In this document: positions 42,132 through 52,961 of the stretch, one piece after another
Layout of the letters: every line of letters begins with the position of its first letter
Numbering within the stretch: position 1 is the first letter of the stretch
From: Vreelandella sulfidaeris
GTDB taxonomy: Bacteria; Pseudomonadota; Gammaproteobacteria; Pseudomonadales; Halomonadaceae
NCBI GenBank assembly: GCA_007182875.1
Contig: AP019514.1
Span: 124,001 to 188,000, forward strand
DNA length: 64,000 nucleotides
Reading direction: 5' to 3'
Made by a program: the position numbers and the translations under genes
The notes under the pieces: model-generated
Told to the model about the DNA's origin: nothing
Databases searched by the model: none
What the model saw: the letters and a program-made list of their open reading frames with translations, nothing else

Positions 42132-43182
42132 TTATTGAACCGACCGGCCTACTAGGGCTTCTCCTAATCGCTGGCCTGAAAGCCATGCATCCTCAACGCG
42201 ACCGCTGCTAAAGCTGTCGCCGCATAAGGCCAAACCGTTCGTACTGTATAAGTATGTATGCTCACAAGGGTTAGCCGGTTGAGCGTAGCGCCAACGGTGT
42301 GCCCCCATTTCAATTAGCTCGGGCAGGGCGGTTGAGGCTGAAAAAATACTCTTTAGCGCGTCGACAAGTTGTTTGGCCACTTCATCGGCAGGCTGTTCTA
42401 AATGCGACTCGCTCCAGTCAAGTTGAGCCAGCAAGCTGAGACTTTCAGGTTGAGTGGTGCGCCCCGGTTTGGTTTGGTTGCGTGACACCACGCTTAGCAC
42501 CTGATGTGTTACACGTGCCATTTGCCAGCCCGGATCAACCCTCGGTATGGCGGGAAGCGGTCCGTCAAAATAGCCCACCCCGCCCAGCAGGCCCGCTGTT
42601 CTCGTGCTTGACACGCCGTGGCCAACTCGGTGTCCCATGCGGCTAGTAATGCATGAGCTTGGGGCGGTGGCGTGCTGATGACTACTTGGTCAAAAGGCCA
42701 TACATGGTCTGATCAACGTCTATCAATTGCCAGCCATTAGGGATCAAGTTAAGCGCTGCGATGGGAGTGCCCACATGCAACTTGGCATTGAACTGGGCCG
42801 TTAATGCATCAGCCATATAGCGAGTTAAGGCACTCATTCTCGGCGTGCCGGTATAGCGCTTTTGGTGATCGTTATGCGCCTGCCAGCCACTTGAGCTAGC
42901 CTGATAAGTAAGCGTTGGCCAGAGCGCTATGCAGCCAGCAGCGAGCCATTCATCCACGGCACGCTGAAAATGGGCGTCGCGAACGCTGAATGCCTGGGCA
43001 CCTAAATCCAGGGTGGCGCTGGGTCTGCGTTTACTCGCCATACGTCCACCGGGGCCGCGGGCTTTATCAAAGAGTGTGATATTGGCACCGCTGTTGGCGA
43101 GTACTTTTGCGCAGGCGAGTCCTGAAATACCTGCTCCGATGATGGCAACCCTGCGTGTAGCCGATAGCGGTAGAGTAGCCAT
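42132..43182 (-). CDS. NAD(P)/FAD-dependent oxidoreductase, renalase-like (two frameshifts)
   Basis: About 350 residues. FAD motif RVAIIGAGISGLACAKVLAN with LFDKARGPGGRMASKR, a renalase-type signature, and after repair SRNQTKPGR and WSESHLEQP, then the C-terminal GLALCGDSFSSGRVEDAWLSG flavin segment. Bases are missing near 42690 and 42570. It is transcribed toward the merR-like gene, with 238 bp of regulatory DNA between, and is divergent from the TIGR01777 gene. Linkage to phr and MerR genes suggests a role in photo-oxidative stress; substrate unknown. Confidence 0.83.
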
Positions 43183-43255
43183 GATCCCCTCACGGTGTTT
43201 AAAAAATGACCAATAAAAGCTGTCAAAAACTTATGTGAAAAGCTACTGTATCATC

Positions 43256-43276
43256 ATTGTATAACTAACGTACAAT
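43256..43276. promoter_or_regulatory. Candidate operator ATTGTA-N9-TACAAT in divergent promoter region
   Basis: ATTGTA (43256-43261) and TACAAT (43271-43276) form a perfect 6-bp inverted repeat in the 159-bp gap between two divergent genes. The same bases could act as -35 (TTGTAT) and -10 (TACAAT) elements with a short spacer. Short or long spacers between -35 and -10 are typical of MerR-controlled promoters, but this one (8 bp) is too short for ordinary use. Confidence 0.5.
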
Positions 43277-43341
43277 ATTGTTGTCGATAGACTTGTCTCG
43301 CTAAGCTGACACTTAACAGTGGCACCAACAGGAGTAATTCC

Positions 43342-44249
43342 ATGCGTGTATTAGTAACTGGTGGTAGTGGCTTTGTCGGCCAACGCCTATGCGAGCAACT
43401 GATTGAACAAGGCCATGACATTCAGGTGGTTTCCCGTCGCCCTCATCAAGTACGCGATCGACTGCCCAGCGGCTGCGACATTCGCGATAGCGCCCAGGCG
43501 TTTATCGAATCGCCGCCGGACGCGTTGATTAATCTGGCCGGGGAGTCCATTGCTGGCAAGCGTTGGAGCGATGAGCAGAAAGCCAAGCTGATTAATTCCC
43601 GCGTGGCGACTACAAAGCAGTTAGTGGTGTTGTGTGAACAATTGCAGGCCAACGGACAGCCGTTGCCGAAGGTCATGGTGTCGGGTTCGGCGATGGGCTA
43701 CTACGGCGATCAGGGCAAGCGCGTGGTGACCGAGGAGACAAAACCAAATGATGAATTTGCTCATCGTCTGTGCAAGCAGTGGGAGGCGGCAGCTCAGCCG
43801 ATTGAGGCCATGGGGGTGCGTTTAGCGATTGTGCGTACTGGTTTGGTGTTGGATGCAGGGGTGGCAGCTTACAGAAGATGCTACCGCCGTTTAAGTTGGG
43901 ATTAGGCGGCCGTTTTGGTTCCGGTGAACAATTTATGCCGTGGATTCACCGCGACGACTTAGTCGCGGCGATTCTGTTCCTTATCAATCAAGAGACCTTG
44001 AACGGTGCTTTTAATGGCAGCGCACCGCACCCGGTTACGAATGCCACGTTTACCAAAACCCTGGCCAAGCAGCTCAATCGCCCTGCTATTTTTCCAGTAC
44101 CCGCTTTTGTACTAAAAGCGGGTCTTGGGGAGATGTCACGATTACTACTGACCGGGGCGGATATGCGTCCTGCGCGCCTTGAGGCTGCTGGCTTTACTTT
44201 TCAGTACCCCACCCTTGATAAGGCGCTTGACGCTATCCTTCGCGATTAA
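43342..44249 (+). CDS. TIGR01777-family NAD(P)-dependent epimerase/oxidoreductase (one frameshift)
   Basis: About 302 residues, related to E. coli YfcH. Extended SDR with TGGSGFVGQRL cofactor motif, NLAGESIAGKRWSDEQK (family signature), SGSAMGYYGD with the active Tyr, and FMPWIHRDDLVAAILFL. A G is missing near 43863 (LDAGGGSLQKMLPPFK after repair). ATG 43342 follows AGGAG. It is divergent from the renalase-like gene across a candidate operator, so it may belong to the same regulon. Substrate unknown. Confidence 0.9.
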
Positions 44250-47190
44250 CGGTCGGCATCAACGGTGATAATCACCCGCACTGAATCAAGCCGTAGGCGG
44301 GTATTCTCAATCGCTTCGCTGAGCGCCTGACGTTCGCTTTTAAGTGCGTCGATTTCTGCGCTGCGCACCGCTGGGTTATGCTCGGCCAGCGCGGTTAAGC
44401 GGGCAATCTCGGCGTCCAGTTGGACGCGCATACGCGCCTCGGCGTTCTCGACGATGCTGGGCAGCTGGCGCTCGGCTTCGCCTTCACCCTGCGTTAGCAG
44501 TTCACGCAGCTGGTCGTGACGGCTCTTAATCAAATCCCGTGCCAGCGACTTGTTAACCTTCTGCAGGTTCTTGCCTAAGCCGGTGAACGAGATCTTGCTG
44601 GTCAGGTTGGCGCCGGACTCATCAAGCAGCAGGCGCACGGCGGTGGGCGGCAGGAAGCGGTTAAGGTGCAGTTTCTTGGGCGCTGGGCAGTGGGTGCGGA
44701 ACACCAGCTCGGCCATTAAGCGTCCGCCGGGAATGGCGTCGTGGCGTAGCAGAGCCAGCGCTGAGTTACCCATGGTGCCATCCAACACTCGGCCCATCAT
44801 TTCTCGTAGCAGCGGGTGCTCCCATGAGAGACGTTGCACATCGTCCCGGGCAAGCGCCTGGGCGCGGCTGTAGGTGGCGGTAAAGCCCTCTTCGCCTTTG
44901 ACCAGCCCCGGTAAGCCATCCAGCATATGTTGGCTGGGCTGGAGGTGCATCAGCCCTTTGCCGATCTCCCTGGCTATCGACGCCGAAAACATCCAGCGCT
45001 CGCTCAATATAGCGCGGCAGGGCGGCGTCTTCGTCGAGTTCACGAACAGCGTCGATGACTTGTTGGGCGCGGGCGGGGCGACAGGCGTTGAGCTCCAGCA
45101 GCCGGTTGCGGCCCGCGTCGTGTTCCGCCAGTTTGGCGCTAAACATCGTGCGGGTTTCGGCGATGATCTCGTCAAGTGCCTCATCATCCAACAGCGCGTC
45201 AGCCAGGGCGTCGCCAAAGGCATCAAACAAGTCGTTGCCCACCCCGTGAGGCGCACTGAATGCGTCCATGCCTTCGTGGTACCAGCGCAGCAGGCGCTCG
45301 CCGGGGCTGCCTTCAAAGGTTGGAATATGCAGTTCGATGGCGTGGCGCTGGCCGATACGATCCAGGCGGCCAATGCGCTGTTCGAGCTGGTCCGGATGCT
45401 GGGGCATATCGAACATCACCAAGTGGCGACAGAACTGGAAGTTGCGTCCCTCAGAGCCGATTTCCGAGCACACCAGTACCTGGACACCCTCATCTTCATC
45501 GGCAAAGGCCGCCGCCGCGCGGTCACGCTCTATCAACGAGAGGTCTTCATGGAACACCGGGGCGTGGTAACCGCCTAGCACCCGCAGCCCTTCGGCAAGC
45601 CCTTCGGCGGTTTCCCGGTGGTGGGCAATGACCAGGACTTTCTCGTTGGCGAAACCACTCGCTGTCGTCGCTGAGCTTTTCCAGCAACCAGTTAATCCGC
45701 GGGTCGATGTGCCACCAATCTTCGCCGTTGAGCGGGTCATTGCTGAGCTCGCGGTAGGCCGCGTCGGGGTAGATCAGCACGTCGGGATGATCCATACCGG
45801 TCTCGATCAATAGCTCATCGAGGTAGTCTTCGTCGCGCTCTAAGCGGCGCACGACGCGACGGTAGGCCGAAGGCAGCGCCAACGGCACTAAGTGCAAGCG
45901 CCGTTCCGGGAAGCCCCCCACGTGACGGCGGCTGTTGCGAAACATCACCCGGCCTGTGCCGTGGCGGTCGAGCAACGCTTCGCTCAGCTGAGCGCGAGCA
46001 GCGTCCTGTTGGTCGCGGCTCGCCTCTTTATTGCACAGCGTGGCCAGTAGTGCCTGACTGTCGCGGTCATCGGCCACATTGGATACGTCTGCGCGAGCCG
46101 CAGGGTCGCCGGGAAGGGCATCCAGTGCATCGATGGCGCGGGCCACCTCGGTGTAGTGGCTCTCTTCGGTTTTGAAGCGCTCCAAGTCGTGGTAGCGCTC
46201 GCTATCCAGCAGCCGAAGGCGGGCAAAGTGACTTTTGATACCCATCTGCTCGGGGGTCGCGGTGAGCAACAGCAGGCCGGGAATGACAGCCGAAAGCTGC
46301 TCGACGCACCGGTAGCCGGGGCCGCTACCCTCTTCGCTCCAGTCGAGGTGGTGCGCTTCGTCAACAATCAGCAGGTCAAACTGGCTGGCCAGTGCCTGCT
46401 CCTGACGCTGGGTGTTGGCAAATAGCCAGCCTTGGCTCGCCAGCACAAGCTGGGCGCTTTCAAAGGGGTTGGCGCTGCCATGGGCCTGGCTCTGGGTTTC
46501 ATCCAGGAGTGAAACGTTAAGTGAGAAGCGGCGCAGCAGCTCGACCAGCCACTGGTGGGTAAGGCTGTCGGGGACCAGAATCAGCGCGCGCTCAACGCGG
46601 CCATTGAGCAGCAGGCGGTGCAGAATCAGTCCAGCTTCAATGGTTTTACCCAGGCCCACTTCGTCTGCCAGCAGTACGCGGGGCGCATGGCGGTTGGCGA
46701 CTTCATTGGCAATGTAGAGCTGATGGGGAATCAGGTCGATACGCGGCCCGGAAAAGCCCAGCGCGCTGTGCTGCTCGATACGCTGATAGTGGTGTAGGGT
46801 GCGAAAGCGCAAATCAAACCAGTCGTTGCGGTCGACCTGGCCGGTCAATAGGCGGTCACGCGCCTGGTCAAACTGCATGGTATCGGCGAGCTTGGCCTCA
46901 GGCAGTTCGCGCAGGTTGCCTTCACTGTCCTCGCCTATATAGGTAATCAGGCCACGGGACTCTTTGCTGTCATCGACGACCATTTGCCAACCGTCGGCGG
47001 AGAGCACGCGGTCGCCGCTACCAAACATGACGCGGGTCAGCGGGGCTTGGCGGGTATTGTAGGTACGGGTTTCCTGGCTGGCACTGAACAAGATGGTAAC
47101 GCTACGGGCATCGCAGTTAAGCACGGTGCCGAGGCCAAGTTCAGCTTCGCCGTCGCTAATCCAGCGTTGGCCGGGAGAAAAATCGCTCAT
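44246..47190 (-). CDS. rapA: RNA polymerase-associated ATPase RapA (two frameshifts)
   Basis: Swi2/Snf2 ATPase that recycles stalled RNA polymerase. About 981 residues (E. coli 968). N-terminal Tudor-like domains (SPGQRWISDGEAELGLGTV), ATPase lobe 1 with DEVGLGKTIEAG and DEAHH, lobe 2 with VLVCSEIGSEGRNFQF and QRIGRLDRIGQ, then the long C-terminal domain. ATG 47190 follows GAGG. Extra bases near 45650 and 44970 split the gene into three frames. Its 3' end meets the TIGR01777 gene with a 4-bp overlap of convergent stops. Confidence 0.95.
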
Positions 47191-47302
47191 GATGCCTCGG
47201 GGAGTCTGCAAAACGGGTCGACAGCCGCCGGAGGGGGAGCGCCGGCGGCATCAGGGCGGGGATTCTAACGCAAAGCGGCGGGGGGATTAAGGTGTATCGT
47301 CA

Positions 47303-48106
47303 TCAATCTTGTAACCAGCGGTCCAGATGAGCGCGGGTAAGCTCGCCAACATGCACATCCAGGGTGTTTCCCTGGTCATCAAACAGCACGGTGGTGGGCA
47401 ATCCCGGGGCTTTAAACAAGGCCATCAGTTGCTGACTGGGGTCGCGCAGCGCATAGCGAAATTCAAGCTGCTGCTCATCCAAATAGCGCACGATAGGCAG
47501 CAGGTCTTCACCCTGATTGACGACCACTACGCTGATGCCCTCGCGCTGGGCGGTTTCCTCAAGCAGCGGCATTTCACGCAGGCAGGGCGGGCACCACGTC
47601 GCCCAAAGATTGACGATAATTAGATCACCGTTTTCAGCAAGCGATGGCAAATGCACTTGATTACCCTCTACATCTTCCAGCGTTACTTCCGGTAGGGGAG
47701 TCAACCGCAAAGTCATCGCCCAGAGGCGCCAGGGTGATCAGCACCAGCCACAGGCTGGAAGCAGCCACTAACATGGCCATCGCACCGCCCATGGCCAACA
47801 GGCGTGCGCGTAGTGTCCAGGCCGTCCATACCAACCCGGCCACCATTCCCCACAGGCCATGGTAGCCGGGCTGCCAGACCTTTAGCGCTTCAAGCGGGGC
47901 ATCGCTATAGCTATCCAGGTTGAGCAAAATATGGCCCACCCGAGCACCGACTAACCAGACAATAATGAGCCCAGTAAACCAGCGCTGCTGGTCACGCCGG
48001 GGAGTCCCAACAGTAACCGGGCACAAAGTAGCAGCAGCAGTGCGCAGCCAATGGCATAGAGACGCGGTAATGAAATCAGTAGCGGGCCGAGAGCAATGGC
48101 GTTCAT
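47303..48106 (-). CDS. Lgt-like membrane domain fused to TlpA-type thioredoxin (two frameshifts)
   Basis: About 267 residues. The first ~125 residues hold four hydrophobic segments including LIIVWLVGARVGHILLNLDSY, which resembles the GARLG signature region of prolipoprotein diacylglyceryl transferase, but the domain is too short for a full Lgt. After repair it runs into a TlpA-like thioredoxin domain (LPSLAENGDLIIVNLWATWC with active site WCPPC, and cis-Pro in GLPTTVLF). The redox domain should face the periplasm. A missing base near 48003 and an extra C near 47690 had separated the halves. ATG 48106. Confidence 0.83.
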
Positions 48107-48171
48107 GGTTTTCTCGTGAAGCAGGTACACTGGCAGACCATACCATGCGAGCTGCAAATTACGGAGACGTT

Positions 48172-48417
48172 ATGCCCCACCCGCTTTTGATAAAGCTGCG
48201 CGCGCTAGCGATCGGCTCCCAGGCGATTGGCTTAATTGTGATAATTACCTTGGAAACAGTGATGGGAAACGCAGCCCGGCCCTGGCAGGGGGTTGTGCTA
48301 GCGGGCATGCTGGCCACGGCATTATCGATTGCGCTAATGCGCGTTTACCGCCGCAAACGTCACCAAAAACAGCTTGCTGAACGCAGGCGTAAGGCAGAGG
48401 AAGACGACGAGCGTTAG
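48172..48417 (+). CDS. Small membrane protein of unknown function
   Basis: 81 residues from ATG 48172, after GGAGA. Two predicted membrane segments (residues ~13-31 and ~39-58) are followed by a highly charged tail rich in Arg, Lys and Glu (from VYRRKRHQKQ onward). Divergent from the Lgt/TlpA gene with 65 bp between starts. No family recognised. Confidence 0.68.
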   Translation: MPHPLLIKLRALAIGSQAIGLIVIITLETVMGNAARPWQGVVLAGMLATALSIALMRVYRRKRHQKQLAERRRKAEEDDER

Positions 48418-48535
48418 AAAGCGTTGCTTGTGTTTTGCCGTTCCAGTTCCAGATTAATAGCAACCTTAGCGATTGATCGCTGGGGCAAACTAAAAAAATG
48501 CACAATTTCTTATGACACTGGGAGCGACAAATAAC

Positions 48536-49742
48536 ATGATCAATAAGCGCGCATTAGCCACCGCTGTGGCGGCCTCAACCCTGGCATTGAGCGGAGTAGC
48601 GCAGGCAGAGGTCAAAGTTGGCTTCTTGGGCGGCTTTACCGGGGTATTGAAAGTTTAACACCCCCAATTTTTGAAGGGGCGCAACTGGCTGTTGAGCAAA
48701 TCAATGAGCAGGGCGGCATCCTAGATGGCCAAACATTGGTGATGCCGACGGGGATACTACCTGTTCCGATGCATCAGCTGCTTCTAACGCCGCTGATCGC
48801 ATGGTTAACTCTGAGAATGTTACAGCGATTGTAGGGGCGCTGTGTACCGGTGCCACCATTGCCGCGGCTAACAACGCCGCCATTCCCGGTGGCGTATTGA
48901 TGGTATCCCCTGCCTCTACGGCACCGGCGGTATCTGAGCTGGATGATAATGATCTTGTCTTCCGCACCGTACCGTCAGATGCTTTCCAAGGTGAAATGCT
49001 TGCCAAGCTGCTGCTCGAAAAAGGCATTGATGCGGTCGCGGTCACCTACGTGAACAACGATTATGGTCAAGGGCTTTCAGATGCCTTCAGCGCTGCGTTT
49101 GAAGCGGGCGGTGGTGAGATTACTGAGAACCTGGCCCACGAAGATAACCGCGCGGATTATCGCTCTGAGTTAGGCTCGCTCTCAGTGAGTGGTGTGGATA
49201 CCCTCGTTGTATTGGCCTATGCCGATACCTCAGGTCAAACGGTACTGCGCCAAGCCTACGAAAGTGGCATGTTTAACCAATACGTGGGTGCTGACGGCAT
49301 GGTCGGCGATAGCCTTGTCGAGGCGATTGGCGCTGACGTGCTGGATGGCATGATCGCCACGCGCCCTGGCAGCCCTGATCTGCCCGGCACCGATATTTTT
49401 ATCGAAGCCGCCGAAGCTGCTGAGCTGGATCCAAGTGCAGTGTTTGCTGCCCAGGCTTACGATGCTGCCTTCCTGATCGCGTTGGCGATTGAACAAAACG
49501 GTAGCGCTGAGCGCGAAGGCCTTTCCGAAGCACTGCGCAGTGTTTCCAGCGCCCCTGGCGAGGTTATTCTGCCTGGCGAGTGGGAAAAAGCGGTTGAGCT
49601 GATTGCCGAAGGCACCGAGATTAACTATGAAGGCGCGTCCGGCTCGCATGAGTTTGATGATAACGGCGACGTACCTGGCGTGGTGGTAGAAATGGTCGTC
49701 GAAGATGGCAGCTTTACCAGTAAAGGTCAGGTCGATCTTTAA
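48536..49742 (+). CDS. livK: Branched-chain amino-acid ABC transporter substrate-binding protein (two frameshifts)
   Basis: Periplasmic binding protein, about 402 residues. Signal peptide MINKRALATAVAASTLALSG with cleavage after AQA, then VKVGFLGGFTG. LivK-type fold: IVGALCTGATIAAANNAAIP, VSPASTAPAVSE, VTYVNNDYGQGLSDAF. Bases are missing near 48645 and 48745; the repaired stretch DGDTTCSDASAAS has a Cys pair with ALCTG. It faces the livGFHM operon and shares a terminator with it. Exact substrate (branched-chain amino acid, amide or urea) cannot be settled. Confidence 0.88.
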
Positions 49743-49767
49743 GCTTTCAACGCTTATTTAAAACCAT

Positions 49768-49802
49768 AAAAATGCCCGGCAGTTGACCCGCCGGGCATTT
49801 TT
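49768..49802. terminator. Bidirectional terminator between livK and livM
   Basis: AAAAATGCCCGGC (49768-49780) pairs perfectly with GCCGGGCATTTTT (49790-49802) over 13 bp, loop of 9 nt, with T runs on both strands. It serves convergent livK and livM. Confidence 0.92.
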
Positions 49803-49822
49803 ACTGGGGTAGCTTGTGTCGA

Positions 49823-51148
49823 TCAGCTATGGCTTTTGATCTTCTCGGGAAACAGGCCTTTAGGCGCGAAGCGCAACACCATGGTGATCAATAAGCCAAT
49901 CACCAGCACCCGTGCCTGCAAGGCGCGGCTATCCATATTACCAGGAGCATCCCAGCCAAAAGCGCCTTCCCAAAGGCCACCGCTAGCTGCATTAAGAACA
50001 GCGCCAGGGGCTCAGACATAATCCAGATGATATACACCGCCACAGCGCCAAAAATGGTGCCCAGGTTATTGCCCGGTCCGCCAAGTATCACCATCACCAG
50101 CACCAGGAACGTATGGTTCAGCGGCAAATAGCCTTGAGGGTCGAAGAGGCTGTTGAAGGTGCCCAATATACCGCCGCCTAAGCCCATCAGAATGCAGCCC
50201 AGCACGAAGATTTCCAGACGCCGTTTATTGATATCCTTACCCATCGCCGCAGCCGAGACTTCATTGTCGCGAATCGCCCGAATCATACGGCCCCACGGCG
50301 CGTTGTAGGCTCGATTGAGCAGAAAGAAGATCACCGCAATGATGACCGCGGTAAACGAAAGATAGATGACTCGGGAAAGCGTGAAGCCCAGTTCAGCAGG
50401 CCCCGGCGTTGGCCAGGGGGAGCGGAGACACGGTGGCAGTGCCGCGGGTAAGCCAATCAGAGTTTTTTAAGAACGCCTTAATGATTTCGGCGATGCCCAG
50501 GGTGGCAATGGCCAGGTAATCGCTGCGCAAGCCCAGGCATATATGACCGATAAAATAGCCGACGCCCCCCTGCCAGCGCGCCCCCTACTATCCAACCGGT
50601 CCAAGGGGTAAGCCTAGTCCACCGACAAAACCTGCCTGGCTTTCAATCGCTTCCGTTACCTCACGTAGCTGGCTAATCACCACGAGGTAAAGTATGACGC
50701 CCAGTACCAACGTAATACACGTACGCAGAAGCTTCGGCACGCCTAAACGGTCGAGTTTGCTGGCGCCAATAATCAAGAGGATGGCAGCAGCGCCATACAG
50801 CAGCACGCGGCCAAATTCACCGGGCAGCGCGGTGCCCCAAAAGCATCGTTGACCGGGACGCTAAAGAACATGGCACAGAAGCCGCCCAGGGCAACAAAAG
50901 CCCATTACCCCAGCGTTAAACTGGCCTGCGTAGCCCCATTGAATGGTTAATCCCAGTGCCAGGATGGCGTAGCAGGCAGCCTCTACCAGCATGCGAGTGC
51001 TGTAGGCGGCGCCCATGATGGCATAAACCGCCAAAATAGCCACGAGCAGCACACCGAACAGAATCAACTCGCGCAGCGGAAAGCGACGGGTAGGCGTGGC
51101 GTCTTGAGGAACGTAGGCAGAGTTACGTGTTTTGGCTGAATGGCTCAT
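49823..51148 (-). CDS. livM: Branched-chain amino-acid ABC permease LivM (about six frameshifts)
   Basis: Inner-membrane permease, about 442 residues. N-terminal cytoplasmic tail then a membrane core: YAILALGLTIQWGYAGQFNAG, SDYLAIATLGIAEIIK, RAIRDNEVSAAAMGKDI (the cytoplasmic EAA-like loop) and GGILGTFNSLFDPQGY. Shifts near 50903, 50838, 50605, 50567, 50427 and 49970. After repair the C-terminus is FAPKGLFPEKIKSHS at 49823. Start ATG 51148 overlaps the livH stop by one base. The shift density is high, but each repair restores family sequence. Confidence 0.87.
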
Positions 51149-52153
51149 TAGATCACCTTGCCCTTAAAGAGTCCGGTGGGACGCCACACCAGAATGGCTA
51201 TCAGAATGAAAAACGGTACGACAATTTTGTACTCGGTACCTACGAAGGCCAGATTCGACGGTAGCTCCAGCCAGGCTGGTAGGCTATCGCGGAAGGGGCG
51301 CAGCAGCACATTCCAGTTAAACACCGCCAGCGTTTCGGCAAAGCCGACTACAAAGCCCCCGGCGATGGCGCCGTAAGGGTGGCCGACACCACCGACAATG
51401 GCAGCGGCAAAAATGGGCAGCAGCAGGAAGAAGCTCAAGTCGGGCTTAAAGGTGACATCCAGGGAGAGCAACGTGCCGGCAATAGCCGCCAGCGCTCCGG
51501 CAATAATCCAGGTCACCGCCACAATGGTATTGGTATTAATACCCGATGCTTGAGCAAGCTCCGGATTATCCGACATTGCGCGCATGGCTTTACCTAACCG
51601 CGAACGGTTAAGGAAAAGATGCAGCGCGACGACCGCAACGATGGTAATCACGAACAGATAAATCTGCGGCTCGGTAACCACAATAGGTGCCCGGGCACCC
51701 TCGAAGGGCAGCGCAAGGCGGAAGATCTCCTTGCGGTCATCAACATATAAACTCTGCCCGCCGGTGCCCGAAAAGAGCCGAATCAGCCCCTGCAGAATCA
51801 ACGTCACGCCTAGCGAGCCAATCACCAGCACAATGGGTTTAACACCATGAGCACGCAGCGGTTTATAAAAGGTCTTGTCGATGCCTACGGCCAAGGGCAG
51901 CAGTTAGCAGCATCGCTAGCGGCAGCATCAAAACCGCTGTGGGCACACCAACGCTGGCGCCTGCCGCCGGGAAAAGCGTGGTCAGCAGTAGCACCATAAA
52001 GGCGCCAAAGGTCATCATGTCGGCATGGGCAAAGTGGGCAAAGCGCATAATGCTGAAAATTAGCGTTACCCCAATCGCCCCAATGGCGTAAATAGAGCCA
52101 CTCACGCTGCCTGCAATGACCACGTTATTAATGAAAAAAGCCAGTTCGTTCAC
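51148..52153 (-). CDS. livH: Branched-chain amino-acid ABC permease LivH (one frameshift)
   Basis: Inner-membrane permease partner of LivM, about 335 residues. GTG 52153 (VNELAFFINNVVIAGSVSGS) follows GGGAGAA and comes 16 bp after the livF stop. Typical segments: IGAIGVTLIFSIMRFAHFAHAD, AMRAMSDNPELAQASGIN (cytoplasmic loop) and AAAIVGGVGHPYGAIAGGF. An extra G near 51893 interrupts LLTAALAVGIDKTFYKPLR. The C-terminus ends WRPTGLFKGKVI. Confidence 0.9.
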
Positions 52154-52169
52154 GCATTTCTCCCTGGGG

Positions 52170-52888
52170 CTAGCCGCCCAAAAGCTTTTGGCGACATCGG
52201 GGTCGGCAAGTAATGCAGCCCCAGTGTCGGTAAAGCGGTTTTGGCCAGCAGCCAGCACAAAGCCCTTATCGGCTATCGCGAGTGCCTGTTTGGCGTTCTG
52301 TTCCACCATCAAAATACCCACGCCAGCGGCGTTGATCTGTTTGACGCGGTCGAAAATCTCATTCATATACAGCGGCGACAGCCCCGCGGTGGGTTCGTCC
52401 AGCAACAGCAGGCTAGGTTCGGCCATCAAAGCACGCCCCATGGCGACCATTTGACGCTGGCCACCGGAAAGCTCACCGGCAGGTTGGCGACGTTTTTCAT
52501 ACAGCGGTGGGAAAAACTCATACACCTGGGCCAGCATGCGTTTGACGTTTTGCGGCTTTAAAAACGCACCCATTTCCAGGTTTTCCTGCACTGAAAGGCT
52601 CGGGAAAACGTTTTTCTCCTGGGGTACAAAGCCCATGCCGCGCTGCACTAACTGGTTTGGGGGTAAGTTCTGGATCGGCTGGCCATTAAGCAATATCTCA
52701 CCCTGACTGACGTTCAGCAGACCAAAGACCGCTTTGAGCATGGTCGATTTGCCCGCCCCGTTAGGGCCGACGATAACCCCGACCTCGTCGGCTTCCAGCG
52801 TCATGTTTATCCCGTTAAGGATATTCATGCCGCCATAGCCGCCGTGCACGTCGTGCGCCTCGAGTAATGGCCTGGTTGTTGATGGCAT
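52170..52888 (-). CDS. livF: Branched-chain amino-acid ABC ATPase LivF (one frameshift)
   Basis: ATPase subunit, about 239 residues. Walker A GPNGAGKSTM, Q-loop GFVPQEKNVF, signature LSGGQRQM, Walker B LLLLDEPTAGL, H-loop-like EQNAKQAL, all LivF type. A T is missing near 52188; as printed the frame reads on into livH. With it restored the protein ends SFLGG at 52170. ATG 52888 is the likely start; an upstream in-frame ATG lies at 52906. Confidence 0.92.
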
Positions 52889-52961
52889 AAGAAAATATCT
52901 CAGCAAGGTCGCTTCGCAGCGACATTATCGTAATCATTGGTGGGTAGAGAAAGCATCATAT

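Noticed and set aside
51863..52906. A LivF-LivH fusion protein
   Set aside because: The fused frame arises from one missing T near 52188. Restoring it ends LivF at SFLGG with a stop, a ribosome site and a GTG start for LivH.
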